Part shown: positions 46,637 through 55,626 of the stretch, piece by piece | Layout of the letters: each line of letters starts with the position of its first letter | Position numbering within the stretch: the first letter of the stretch is position 1 | Source: Acinetobacter lwoffii | GTDB taxonomy: Bacteria > Pseudomonadota > Gammaproteobacteria > Pseudomonadales > Moraxellaceae | Direction of reading: 5' to 3' | NCBI RefSeq assembly: GCF_024129735.1 | Contig: NZ_JAMXXK010000008.1 | Coordinates: forward strand, 16,599-80,598 | Length of the DNA stretch: 64,000 nt | The notes under the pieces: model-generated | Seen by the model: only the letters and a program-made list of their open reading frames with translations | Database searches by the model: none | What the model was told of the DNA's origin: nothing | Position numbers and translations under genes: made by a program

Positions 46637-47992
46637 CTAGGTATTTTTAGGCTTAAGTAACTTAAACAGACCAAGCATAACTACAATCCAAAGCGGGATC
46701 ATCAAAATAGATTCCTGGAATCCTTGCGTCCACATGATGTAAAGAATCGTAAGAATAAAACCAAGAACCAGAATATTGCCCGCCGGAGACCATAGCGCAG
46801 GGAAAGAAGTCTTCTGTCCCAGCTTTTTCATGCTCTGAATAAACTTAAGATGGGTCAGGGTAATCATGGCCCAGTTCAATACCAATGCACCGACTACGAT
46901 GTAAATCAGATGGCTTAAGGCATCTTCAGGCACAAAGTAGTTAAGTAGCACACAGCCGAAAATCAGCACGGCAGAGAACAATACAGCAGGAATTGGCGTA
47001 CCTTGTTTATTCACTTTCATGAAGACTTTAGGTGCATTTCCTTGCTGAGCCAGACCATAGAGCATACGGCTGTTGGCGTACATACCACTGTTATACACAG
47101 ACAATGCTGCTGTCAGGATAATAAAGTTCAGTAAGTGTGCTGCCCAGTCAATGCCAAGCTGGCTGAAAATCATCACGAACGGACTTTTGTCCAGACCACC
47201 TAGCTCAAGCTGATTCCAAGGCACCAGTGATAACAGAATCGTCAATGCACCCACATAGAAAATCAGGATACGGAACACCACCTGATTAATCGCTTTCGGA
47301 ATGGTCTTCTCTGGATTTTCAGCTTCTGCTGCTGCCATACCGATCAGTTCAATCCCACCGAAGGCAAACATCAGGAAGGCCAGCATGAAGAACAGACCTT
47401 CAAAGCCATTCGGGAAGAAACCACCTGCAGTCCATAAATTACTGAAAGACGCAGTCGAGGAAGCATCTGCAGTCAAGATTAGATATAAACCGAAGACAAT
47501 CATCGAGATGACCGCAGTCACTTTAATGATGGAAAGCCAGAATTCTGATTCACCGTAGAATTTCACATTGCCGAGGTTGACCAGTGTAATCACGATAAAG
47601 AAAAACAATACCGATGCCCAGGCTGGAATATGAGGCCACCAGTAGTTAATATATTTCGCAACCGCAGTAAGTTCGGTCATGGCCACCAGGATATACAAAA
47701 TCCAGTAGTTCCAACCCGCAAGGAAACCAGGGAATTTGCCCCAGTATTTATAAGCAAAATGGCTGAATGAACCTGCGACAGGTTCATGAACAATCATCTC
47801 ACCCAATTGACGCATGATTAAAAATGCAATCAGGCCCCCAATGGCATAGCCTAAAATAATAGAAGGACCCGCAGATTGGATCACCTGTGCGGAACCTAAG
47901 AATAAGCCTGTGCCAATTGCACCGCCCATGGCGATCAACTGAATATGACGGTTCTTTAAGCCACGCTGAAGTTGTGAAGACTCGTTATTCAA
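46637..47992 (-). CDS. Amino acid permease (AroP/PheP-like, AAT family)
   Basis: 451 residues with twelve membrane segments. RHIQLIAMGGAIGTGLFLGS (about residues 15-34) is the substrate-binding first helix of the APC superfamily, and AFGGIELIGMAAAEAENPEK (about 216-235) is the sixth helix signature of the AAT family, which transports aromatic and other neutral amino acids with protons. The exact amino acid is not decided by reading. Monocistronic, ahead of the tRNA. Confidence 0.88.
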   Translation of the reverse strand: MNNESSQLQRGLKNRHIQLIAMGGAIGTGLFLGSAQVIQSAGPSIILGYAIGGLIAFLIMRQLGEMIVHEPVAGSFSHFAYKYWGKFPGFLAGWNYWILYILVAMTELTAVAKYINYWWPHIPAWASVLFFFIVITLVNLGNVKFYGESEFWLSIIKVTAVISMIVFGLYLILTADASSTASFSNLWTAGGFFPNGFEGLFFMLAFLMFAFGGIELIGMAAAEAENPEKTIPKAINQVVFRILIFYVGALTILLSLVPWNQLELGGLDKSPFVMIFSQLGIDWAAHLLNFIILTAALSVYNSGMYANSRMLYGLAQQGNAPKVFMKVNKQGTPIPAVLFSAVLIFGCVLLNYFVPEDALSHLIYIVVGALVLNWAMITLTHLKFIQSMKKLGQKTSFPALWSPAGNILVLGFILTILYIMWTQGFQESILMIPLWIVVMLGLFKLLKPKNT

Positions 47993-48324
47993 AGTGTTCA
48001 GCCCGACAATGGAAAATGAGAAGTGGCTGATTGTAATTGATCAGACTAAAGAAGCCTAGTCCATCCTAAGAATGAAATATTGTTGGAGGAATGATAAAAA
48101 TTATTCATATAAATAACTGAAATAAAATATAAATGAATCAATATATTAATTTTATTGAAACTGTTACTGATGAGTTCTCTATTTTCTTGGATAAAATACA
48201 AATGCCGTTTTTTTATACTAAGGTCTGGCAGCCAAGCAGTTCTGCTTTCAACATACTATACTTTGAATATAAATATTGAATAACCTGTACGAAAACAAAG
48301 ACAAGTCAAAGGATGAAATAATTC
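47993..48324. other. Intergenic region between the permease and prpF
   Basis: About 330 bases between divergent genes, AT-rich, with no frame of interest. It should hold both promoters. No regulator binding site was recognised. Confidence 0.4.
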
Positions 48325-49515
48325 ATGAGTTTTGCCGCCCAAATCAAGATTCCTGCAACCTATATGCGTGGAGGCACCAGTAAAGGTGTTTTCTTTAAGC
48401 TGGATGACCTGCCTGTAGAAGCACAACAGCCTGGCCGGATTCGTGACCAGCTTTTGCTACGCGTGATTGGTAGCCCAGATCCATATGGGAAACAGATCGA
48501 CGGTATGGGTGGTGCCAGTTCCAGTACCAGTAAAACGGTCATTCTGTCAAAAAGCCTGCAAGCTGATCATGATGTCGATTATTTATTTGGTCAGGTGTCA
48601 ATTGATTGTCCTTTTGTAGACTGGAGTGGCAACTGCGGCAATCTGACCGCGGCAGTGGGGGCATTTGCCATTTCCAATGGTCTGGTCGATGCCGAACGTA
48701 TTCCTGAAAATGGGTTATGCACGGTACGCATCTGGCAGACCAATATTCAGAAAACCATTATTGCACATGTACCGATGCGAAATGGTCAAGTGCAGGAGCT
48801 GGGTGATTTCGAACTGGATGGCGTAACCTTTCCTGCGGCCGAAGTGCAGATCGAGTTTCTGGATCCAGCTGATGACGATGCTGAAGGCGGTTCGATGTTT
48901 CCAACAGGCAATCTGGTCGATACATTGGAAGTTCCCAATATTGGCAGTTTCGAAGTGACCATGATTAATGCCGGCATTCCGACGGTATTTTTAAATGCGG
49001 GAGATCTAGGCTATAAGGGCACCGAGCTTCAGGATCATATCAATAATGACGTGGCAGCCCTGACAAAATTTGAGACAATTCGTGCCTATGCGGCGAAGCA
49101 GATGGGACTGATTCAGAATATTGCAGAAGCCGTAACCCGACAACATACTCCAAAAATTGCCTTTGTTGCACCACCGAGTAGCTATACCTCTTCAAGTGGC
49201 AAAACTGTCACTGAATCAGATACCGATATTCTGGTTCGTGCCTTGTCTATGGGTAAACTCCATCATGCCATGATGGGTACGGCTGCGGTGGCGATTGGTA
49301 CAGCTGCAGCAATTCCCGGAACACTGGTGAACCGGGTCGCAGGCGGAGTAGAGCGTGAAGCGGTGCGTTTCGGTCATCCTTCCGGGACGTTGAGAGTCGG
49401 TGCACAAGCAAGTTTTGAAAATGGTGAGTGGAAAGTGAAAAAGGCCATCATGAGCCGGAGTGCCCGCGTCTTGATGGAAGGCTGGGTGCGCGTACCAGAA
49501 GATGTTCTCGTTTAA
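48325..49515 (+). CDS. prpF: 2-methylaconitate cis-trans isomerase PrpF
   Basis: 396 residues. IKIPATYMRGGTSKGVFFKL (about residues 7-26), DGMGGASSSTSKTVIL and WSGNCGNLTAAVGAFA with the catalytic Cys are PrpF signatures (diaminopimelate epimerase-like fold). In the methylcitrate cycle it acts with the aconitase AcnD to isomerise 2-methylaconitate from propionate. Usually prpF sits beside acnD and prpC; neither is here. It could instead be a PrpF-like isomerase of another acid (the family includes 4-oxalomesaconate tautomerases). Confidence 0.85.
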   Translation: MSFAAQIKIPATYMRGGTSKGVFFKLDDLPVEAQQPGRIRDQLLLRVIGSPDPYGKQIDGMGGASSSTSKTVILSKSLQADHDVDYLFGQVSIDCPFVDWSGNCGNLTAAVGAFAISNGLVDAERIPENGLCTVRIWQTNIQKTIIAHVPMRNGQVQELGDFELDGVTFPAAEVQIEFLDPADDDAEGGSMFPTGNLVDTLEVPNIGSFEVTMINAGIPTVFLNAGDLGYKGTELQDHINNDVAALTKFETIRAYAAKQMGLIQNIAEAVTRQHTPKIAFVAPPSSYTSSSGKTVTESDTDILVRALSMGKLHHAMMGTAAVAIGTAAAIPGTLVNRVAGGVEREAVRFGHPSGTLRVGAQASFENGEWKVKKAIMSRSARVLMEGWVRVPEDVLV

Positions 49516-49541
49516 ATGCTGTGCATACATTTAACCTGAAT

Positions 49542-49571
49542 AAAACCACCGGTTCTGCGGTGGTTTTTTTA
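49542..49571 (+). terminator. Terminator of prpF
   Basis: AAAACCACCG (49542-49551) pairs with CGGTGGTTTT (49558-49567), followed by further T residues. Confidence 0.88.
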
Positions 49572-49740
49572 TGGTTTAAAATCTCTGACTTGCTTATTTG
49601 ATGTTGAATAGCAAATTTCAGCAGAACAATTCAATTTATGGCTGAAAATTCAAGGCATTTCTAGGTACAATGCCTGATCAGCGTACAGGCATTTATTCGC
49701 TTGTCATTTTATTCTTCTGGACTACGTATTCGAGGCGAAT

Positions 49741-50649
49741 GTGTCATCTATCACTGACGTATCAACCCATGCACTCACTCAAGCACAACACCGCATTCAA
49801 CAGGATTTATTGACCGCTCTGGAAGCCTTTGCCATTCCAGAACCGTTAAGGTCGGCAGTCCATCATGCTGTGATGCTGGGTGGTAAACGAGTACGTCCAG
49901 CGCTATGCTATGCCACCGCTGCATTAAAACCAAACCAGAATAGTGCTGCAGTACGCCGTGCAGCGGTTGCGATCGAGTTTATTCACTGCTATTCATTGGC
50001 CCATGATGATCTGCCGTGTATGGACAATGATTTGCTGCGCCGTGGCCAGCCGACATGTCATGTAGCTTATGGGGAAGATACCGCGCTTTTGGCAGGTGAT
50101 ATCCTGCAATCGATGGCTTTTGAAATTTTGGGTAGCCGTCTGTTTGATCAGGGGCCAGCGGTAGCAGCTTCCATTGTACTGAAGCAGATGCAGATTCTGG
50201 CGACAGCCTCTTCGAAAATGGTGAATGGTCAGGTTTTAGATTTGCAGTCTGAAGGCAAGAAAATCGATCAGCAAGCACTGGAAACCATCCATCGTAATAA
50301 AACCGGTGCTTTGATTAGTGCTGCGATCATGATGGCGGCGGTGACAATCTTTGAAGGCACCGATCTGGCCATTCCTAAATTACGTGAGTTCGGACAGGCG
50401 ATTGGTCTGGCCTTCCAGGTACAGGACGATATTCTGGATATTATTTCTGATACCGAAGTGTTAGGGAAAACAGCCGGCAAGGATGAACAGGTAGAAAAAT
50501 CGACTTATCCGGCATTGATGGGGCTGGAGCAGGCCAAAGCCTATGCCCAGCAATTACATGATCAGGCGATCAATGCCTTGAACCATTTTGAAGGTCAGGC
50601 GGAAGAGTTGATGCAAATTACCCAGTTCCTGCTCACGCGCAAAAGCTGA
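49741..50649 (+). CDS. ispA: Farnesyl diphosphate synthase
   Basis: 302 residues from GTG 49741. The first Asp-rich motif is DDLPCMDND (residues 89-97), the second is QDDILD (near 226), and MLGGKRVRPAL binds isopentenyl diphosphate. It condenses dimethylallyl and isopentenyl diphosphates to geranyl and farnesyl diphosphate in the cytoplasm. A GAGGCG precedes the start. dxs and xseB, which flank ispA in many enterics, are absent here. Confidence 0.93.
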   Translation: MSSITDVSTHALTQAQHRIQQDLLTALEAFAIPEPLRSAVHHAVMLGGKRVRPALCYATAALKPNQNSAAVRRAAVAIEFIHCYSLAHDDLPCMDNDLLRRGQPTCHVAYGEDTALLAGDILQSMAFEILGSRLFDQGPAVAASIVLKQMQILATASSKMVNGQVLDLQSEGKKIDQQALETIHRNKTGALISAAIMMAAVTIFEGTDLAIPKLREFGQAIGLAFQVQDDILDIISDTEVLGKTAGKDEQVEKSTYPALMGLEQAKAYAQQLHDQAINALNHFEGQAEELMQITQFLLTRKS

Positions 50650-50693
50650 TTGAAAAATTATTTTTCTAAAAAAGTTTAAAGTAACTGCATAAA

Positions 50694-50719
50694 AAAAGAG
50701 GACTTGAAGTCCTCTTTTT
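50694..50719. terminator. Bidirectional terminator between ispA and putP
   Basis: AAAAAGAGGAC and GTCCTCTTTTT pair perfectly around TTGAA, with A and T runs either side. Shared by the two convergent genes. Confidence 0.88.
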
Positions 50720-50732
50720 AGTTGATACAGAA

Positions 50733-52223
50733 TTATTTGCTTTCGTTATACAGGCGTTCAGCTTCTTCAAAACGATCAGTCACTTCTGCTGTTGGCGCTT
50801 TGCCCATCAGGCTCACCACCACAATCGCCAGCATTGAACAGATAAAGCCAGGAACGATTTCATACAGGCCAGTGTCTGCAAACAGGTTCTTCCAGAAAAT
50901 AACCACGACTGCACCCACAATCATACCTGCCAAAGCGCCATTCAAGGTCATGCGTTTCCAGAACAGTGACAGGATAATTAATGGGCCAAAAGCGGCACCA
51001 AAACCTGCCCAGGCATAAGCCACCAGCCCCAGCACTTTAGATTCAGGATTACCTGCCATCCAGATCGCCAGCAAGGCAATTAGTAGCACCATCAAACGGC
51101 CAACCCAGACTAATTCTTTTTGCGAGGCATTTTTACGCAGGAAAGACTTATAGAAATCTTCAGTCAGGGTACTTGAGCAGACCAGTAGCTGACAGCTTAA
51201 AGTACTCATTACTGCGGCAAGAATGGCAGCCAATACCACACCGGCAATCCATGGATTGAACAAAATCTTGGTCAGTTCCATAAATACCGTTTCAGGATTG
51301 GCATTCACTACGCTTGCTAGTTCCGGATGCTGCTGGAAATAGGCGATCCCGAAGAAGCCGGCTGCGACTGCACCGCCCAGACACAGAATCATCCAGGTCA
51401 TGCCAATACGGCGTGCATTTGGAATCGATTTGACCGAATCTGCGGCCATAAAGCGCACCAGAATATGCGGCTGGCCAAAGTAACCTAGACCCCAGGCGAG
51501 CAGGGAAATAATCGCAACAAAGCTTAGGTCACCCAAAATATTCATTGCTTGAGGGCGAGCAGCCTCCAGTGCCAAAGTCACCTGGGACATATCTGAAAAT
51601 GCCATTAACGTTACGATTGGTGTCAGCAACAGGGCAAAAATCATCAGACCCGCCTGAATGGTGTCGGTCCAGCTCACAGCCAAGAAGCCGCCAATAAACA
51701 CATAGCTGATTGTAGCAATCGCACTGATCCAGAGCGCGGTGCTATAAGACATGTCAAACATGCTCTCGAACAGACGCGCACCTGCAACCATGCCGGAAGC
51801 ACAGTAAATCGCAAAGAAAATCAGAATCACGAAAGCCGAAACAATACGCAGGATTTTCTTCTGGTCGTTAAAACGATTCGAGAAATAATCCGGTAGGGTT
51901 AGGGCATTGTGCTGAACTTCGGTATGCACTCGCAGACGGCCAGCAACCAGCAGCCAGTTGAGCCAGGCACCAATAATCAGACCGATGGCAATCCACATCT
52001 CAGACAGGCCGGAAAGATAAATCGCACCGGGCAGGCCCATTAGTAGCCAGCCACTCATGTCGGAAGCCCCTGCAGAAAGTGCAGTTACGAAACTCCCTAA
52101 ACGTCGGCCCCCTAAGATGTAATCGGAAAAGTTGCTTGTCGCGCGATAAGCCATCAGGCCGATCACCACCATTGCGACAATATAGAAAAGAAAAGTAATT
52201 AAGGTTGGATTTAGGGAGCTCAT
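50733..52223 (-). CDS. putP: Sodium/proline symporter
   Basis: 496 residues with about thirteen membrane segments. SDYILGGRRLGSFVTALSAG, ASDMSGWLLMGLPGAIYLSG (about residues 53-72, sodium and substrate residues) and the WTDTIQAGLM stretch are typical of PutP in the sodium:solute symporter family. It imports proline as nutrient or compatible solute. The gene is convergent with ispA; no putA is adjacent. Confidence 0.93.
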   Translation of the reverse strand: MSSLNPTLITFLFYIVAMVVIGLMAYRATSNFSDYILGGRRLGSFVTALSAGASDMSGWLLMGLPGAIYLSGLSEMWIAIGLIIGAWLNWLLVAGRLRVHTEVQHNALTLPDYFSNRFNDQKKILRIVSAFVILIFFAIYCASGMVAGARLFESMFDMSYSTALWISAIATISYVFIGGFLAVSWTDTIQAGLMIFALLLTPIVTLMAFSDMSQVTLALEAARPQAMNILGDLSFVAIISLLAWGLGYFGQPHILVRFMAADSVKSIPNARRIGMTWMILCLGGAVAAGFFGIAYFQQHPELASVVNANPETVFMELTKILFNPWIAGVVLAAILAAVMSTLSCQLLVCSSTLTEDFYKSFLRKNASQKELVWVGRLMVLLIALLAIWMAGNPESKVLGLVAYAWAGFGAAFGPLIILSLFWKRMTLNGALAGMIVGAVVVIFWKNLFADTGLYEIVPGFICSMLAIVVVSLMGKAPTAEVTDRFEEAERLYNESK

Positions 52224-52392
52224 ACGGTATCCATTTTTAAGTTGGACAGTAGATCGAAATAAGGAACAAGACAGCTGCGAAAAGCTTTAATCCGAAAGCC
52301 AGGCAACATCAAATCCAGTAGATTTCAAAAATAAACGCGAAATTTAACCATAAATTCACATTTTTTGCTGAGATTTTCTTGCGCGAATAAAA

Positions 52393-52416
52393 ATAGGCAA
52401 CCCTCGGGCTGCCTAT
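52393..52416 (-). terminator. Terminator of the SPFH/NfeD operon
   Basis: On the minus strand ATAGGCA and TGCCTAT enclose a CCC/GGG core with bulges and are followed by TTTTTATT. It lies 20 bases beyond the SPFH gene's stop. Confidence 0.75.
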
Positions 52417-52436
52417 ATATAAAGTCAAAAGATAAA

Positions 52437-53291
52437 TTAGTTAGGGCGACCCATGACACCGCGGATCGTATTTAATACATCGGCAGGAAGGACCACAGTC
52501 TTGGCATTTGGTGACTTGGCCATATCCTGCATGGCTTTAATATACTGTTCACCGAGTAAATAGGCGACCGGAATTTCATTATCACCAATGGCGGAAGTCA
52601 CCATGTCAATTGCACGTTGTGAAGACTCAGCCAGTACCACTTGTGCTTCGGCATCACGGCGTGAGGCTTCCAGACGGCCATCCGCTTCTAGAATTGCGGC
52701 TTGTTTTTCACCGTCAGCTTTGGTGACGGTTGCACGACGCTGACGTTCAGCAGCAGCCTGTTCTTCCATCGCGGTTTGCATGGTAATAGAAGGTTTAATA
52801 TCCTGAATTTCTACAGTTTTTAAGGTAATACCCCAGTCCGAGATATCATCGGAAATACTGGATTTCAAGCGTGCCTTAATATGATCACGTGAAGATAGTG
52901 CATCATCCAGATCCATTTCACCGACTATCGAACGCAGTGAAGTCTGTACCAGGTTCTGAATCGCCCAGGAATAGTTTTCAATCCCGTACACGGCTTTTTC
53001 TGGTGTGGTCAGGTTGATATAGGCCACTGCATTCATCAGCAGAACCGCGTTATCACGGGTAATCACTTCCTGTGAGGGAATATCCAGAACGATATCTTTG
53101 GTTGTGACTTTATAGGCGACTTCATCGACATAAGGAATGACAAAATTCAGGCCCGGATTTAGGGTGGTGTGGTATTTACCCAGACGCTGTACGATCCATT
53201 TGTAGCCTTGCGGCACAATCCGCACACCTTTAAAAATGGTAATCGCAACAAAGGCCAGAAACGCGATAACAATGATAGAACCACCAGACAT
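52437..53291 (-). CDS. SPFH/stomatin-like membrane protein (QmcA type)
   Basis: 284 residues. One N-terminal membrane segment (IIVIAFLAFVAITIF), then the band-7 domain from VRIVPQGYKWIVQRLGKYHT to DIKPSITMQTAMEEQAAAER, then an Ala/Glu-rich coiled coil (EADGRLEASRRDAEAQVVLA). Such proteins form large membrane-bound oligomers, often with NfeD partners. It is cotranscribed with the NfeD-like gene 12 bases upstream, a well-known pair linked to membrane quality control. Confidence 0.9.
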   Translation of the reverse strand: MSGGSIIVIAFLAFVAITIFKGVRIVPQGYKWIVQRLGKYHTTLNPGLNFVIPYVDEVAYKVTTKDIVLDIPSQEVITRDNAVLLMNAVAYINLTTPEKAVYGIENYSWAIQNLVQTSLRSIVGEMDLDDALSSRDHIKARLKSSISDDISDWGITLKTVEIQDIKPSITMQTAMEEQAAAERQRRATVTKADGEKQAAILEADGRLEASRRDAEAQVVLAESSQRAIDMVTSAIGDNEIPVAYLLGEQYIKAMQDMAKSPNAKTVVLPADVLNTIRGVMGRPN

Positions 53292-53303
53292 AGCTTATTC
53301 ACC

Positions 53304-53777
53304 TTATTGATTTTGATAATTCGTGCTGTGAGGTTGTACGACCAGGTCATTACCCAGAATATCCACGACGCGAACGCGGTCTCCGACCTGAACTGGGTCC
53401 AGAGTTCGGCATTCCCATTCATCCGAACCTAAAACTGGCATCGGAAAGCGCACCCGGATTTGCCCATGATCCAGATTAGTCTGAATCACCATGCCCACCT
53501 GACCAATGGTCGCTTCACGCGATAGACCGGCTTTGGTCTTATCAATGGAAAGTGGCTTGATAAACTTAAACCAGAGCAGCGTACACAGAACAGAAAGTAC
53601 GATCCAGGTCAGGAGCTGGGTCGTCAGTCCCATCATCGGGAACATCCAGTACAGGACGCCAACCATGATGGCACCGATCCCGAACCACAGGGCAGCAAAT
53701 GCGGGCAGCAGTAATTCCGACAGAATCAGAAGGATGCCTAATACAAACCAGTGCCAAGGTTCAAGAACTAATTCCAT
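53304..53777 (-). CDS. NfeD-like membrane protein
   Basis: 157 residues. Three or four membrane segments (ALWFGIGAIMVGVLYWMF, LLTWIVLSVLCTLLWF) followed by a C-terminal OB-fold-like soluble part (GQVGMVIQTNLDHGQIRVRF, VQVGDRVRVVDILGNDLVV). This is the short NfeD form that pairs with SPFH proteins. First gene of the two-gene unit. It lacks the long protease domain found in full-length NfeD. Confidence 0.88.
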   Translation of the reverse strand: MELVLEPWHWFVLGILLILSELLLPAFAALWFGIGAIMVGVLYWMFPMMGLTTQLLTWIVLSVLCTLLWFKFIKPLSIDKTKAGLSREATIGQVGMVIQTNLDHGQIRVRFPMPVLGSDEWECRTLDPVQVGDRVRVVDILGNDLVVQPHSTNYQNQ

Positions 53778-53879
53778 ATCGTGACCTATATCGCTAAGTA
53801 TTTAATTAATCATCATCTTTATATGATTGATCTTCAATGTAGCAGATGCGGCCGCAGATGAATATAAAAAATTCATGCA

Positions 53880-54797
53880 TCAAAATTTTGCCGGACGTGG
53901 CGGTTTAAATGCCGCGGGAGACTGCTTGAAGTTGCTAATGGCTTTTTCAATAGTACGGATTTTCAGCTGAGCAGCCTTTTCACCTTCCAGAATGGTCGCA
54001 TTACTGGCTTTCAGGTCTAAAGTACCAATATGGCCGACTTTGGGCTGGATCACCACATTGGCCTGACTCAGTTCCTCATGAATGCTTTGCTGTCCCATAA
54101 TATTCAGGGTCTGATCTAGTACGCCCCACATATTTAGAGCCTTATTACCATCCGGACGGGCAGAAATATCCACGGCAATCACAATGTCTGCTCCCATATC
54201 TTTGGCGGTCTTGACCGGAATCGGACTGACCAGACCGCCATCGACATATTTGCTTCCACCAATCACTGCAGGCACAAACACATTCGGAATACTGCAGGAC
54301 GCTCGGACCGCCTGTCCGGCATTGCCTTTAATAAAGTCAGCTTTACGGCCATTGTCCAGACGAGTGGCAACAGCAGCAAAGCGAATCGGGAATTGTTCAA
54401 TTGGTTTGTTCGCCACATTCTTATTGACGAAATCCTGCAATTTTTGTCCGGCAATAATCCCTTGCCGGTTCAAGGTTAAATCGCGGATATCAGATTCTTT
54501 AAAATTCAGGGCAATCTGCTGTAACTGATAAGGCGATTTGCCACTGGCATACAGGCTACCGACAAAACTACCGGCACTGGTACCGGTGACGATTTTCGGT
54601 TTAATGCCGTGTGATTCGAGCACTTTAATGACGCCAATATGGGCAAAACCTTTGGCACCGCCGCCACCGAGGGCAATGGCGACGACAGGTTCACGGGCTT
54701 TTAATGGCGTGGCAGGCGTAGGTGTTTTAGTGGCTTTGTCACAGGCTGCAAGACTGAATCCAAGGCAGCCAATTAAGGCATAACGGGCTAATTTCAT
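53880..54797 (-). CDS. Patatin-like phospholipase, lipoprotein (RssA-like)
   Basis: 305 residues. A lipobox LAAC ends the signal (ALIGCLGFSLAAC), giving a membrane-anchored protein. The oxyanion motif is GGGGAKGFAHIGVI, the nucleophile Ser is in VTGTSAGSFVGSLYA and the catalytic Asp in KYVDGGLVSP. The family hydrolyses phospholipid acyl chains. The small size resembles RssA. The Thr/Pro-rich stretch KATKTPTPATP after the Cys is a flexible linker. It lies ahead of the acyltransferase gene's 3' end. Confidence 0.88.
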   Translation of the reverse strand: MKLARYALIGCLGFSLAACDKATKTPTPATPLKAREPVVAIALGGGGAKGFAHIGVIKVLESHGIKPKIVTGTSAGSFVGSLYASGKSPYQLQQIALNFKESDIRDLTLNRQGIIAGQKLQDFVNKNVANKPIEQFPIRFAAVATRLDNGRKADFIKGNAGQAVRASCSIPNVFVPAVIGGSKYVDGGLVSPIPVKTAKDMGADIVIAVDISARPDGNKALNMWGVLDQTLNIMGQQSIHEELSQANVVIQPKVGHIGTLDLKASNATILEGEKAAQLKIRTIEKAISNFKQSPAAFKPPRPAKF

Positions 54798-54860
54798 TAT
54801 AAAAACTGGTGATTAAATCAACAAGATTCAGGCTATCACATCAAAAAAAGGCGTATTTGC

Positions 54861-55490
54861 CTAGTCTTTTTTCAAAGGCTTTTGTAACGGCTTGGCCACC
54901 CAGTCCGGATTTTTGGCCGAGAATTTACCTTGATAATGCTGATAAATCTGTTCCAGGTCGTATTCATAATCACCGGTCAGATGGTATACGCCCAGGATAT
55001 GAATGGTCTTGATATCATAATCAAAGGAAAACATCACAATCGGCAAATGGGCTGCCTTGGCAATATGATAAAAACCGCTGCGAATTTTATCCGGTGCCTT
55101 ACGTGAACCTTCCGGTGCCATACCGACCCAGATCTGCTGCGATTTTTCAATGATGTCTACAATCTGTCGGGTATGTCCTTGTGGACTATCACGTACCACC
55201 GGAACCACACCAATCCATTCCAGAACCGGCTTCAGCGGTGTACGAAACAGGCTGTCTTTACCAAAAATTTTAATCTGGATGCCGAGACCGAGCAGTGCAT
55301 TAAAACCCAGCCATGCATCAATATTGGAGGTGTGCGGAGAAATAATTCCCACCGCTTTGGGCAAATCCGGAAATTCGCCTTCAAGACGCCAGCCTTGGGC
55401 CAGGAAAAGCCGCCTGAAGAAAGCCCTGCTCAGCTTGCTGCCACGGGCTGGCACATGTGGCGGGAGTTGGGGAAAACGTGTCTGAGTCAT
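54861..55490 (-). CDS. 1-acylglycerol-3-phosphate acyltransferase-like protein
   Basis: 209 residues. The acyltransferase motif is SPHTSNIDAW (HxxxxD, about residues 51-60), and the second motif is APEGSRKAPDKIRSG (about 120-134), matching the PlsC superfamily, though HTSNID is a soluble-type variant. No clear membrane segment is present. It would transfer an acyl chain to a glycerol- or lysophospholipid acceptor. It lies 63 bases upstream of the patatin gene; together they may turn over membrane lipid. Confidence 0.85.
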   Translation of the reverse strand: MTQTRFPQLPPHVPARGSKLSRAFFRRLFLAQGWRLEGEFPDLPKAVGIISPHTSNIDAWLGFNALLGLGIQIKIFGKDSLFRTPLKPVLEWIGVVPVVRDSPQGHTRQIVDIIEKSQQIWVGMAPEGSRKAPDKIRSGFYHIAKAAHLPIVMFSFDYDIKTIHILGVYHLTGDYEYDLEQIYQHYQGKFSAKNPDWVAKPLQKPLKKD

Positions 55491-55626
55491 TGCTGCTGTC
55501 TCTTCCTGAAACTTATTTTTCTTTATTTTTGATCATATTAGACTGTTGTAAAATCCGGATCATTGGCAAAATGTATAGCATCTTGAATGCTGTTGAGCAT
55601 TTTTACCTGAAGGACTTGGCTTGATT

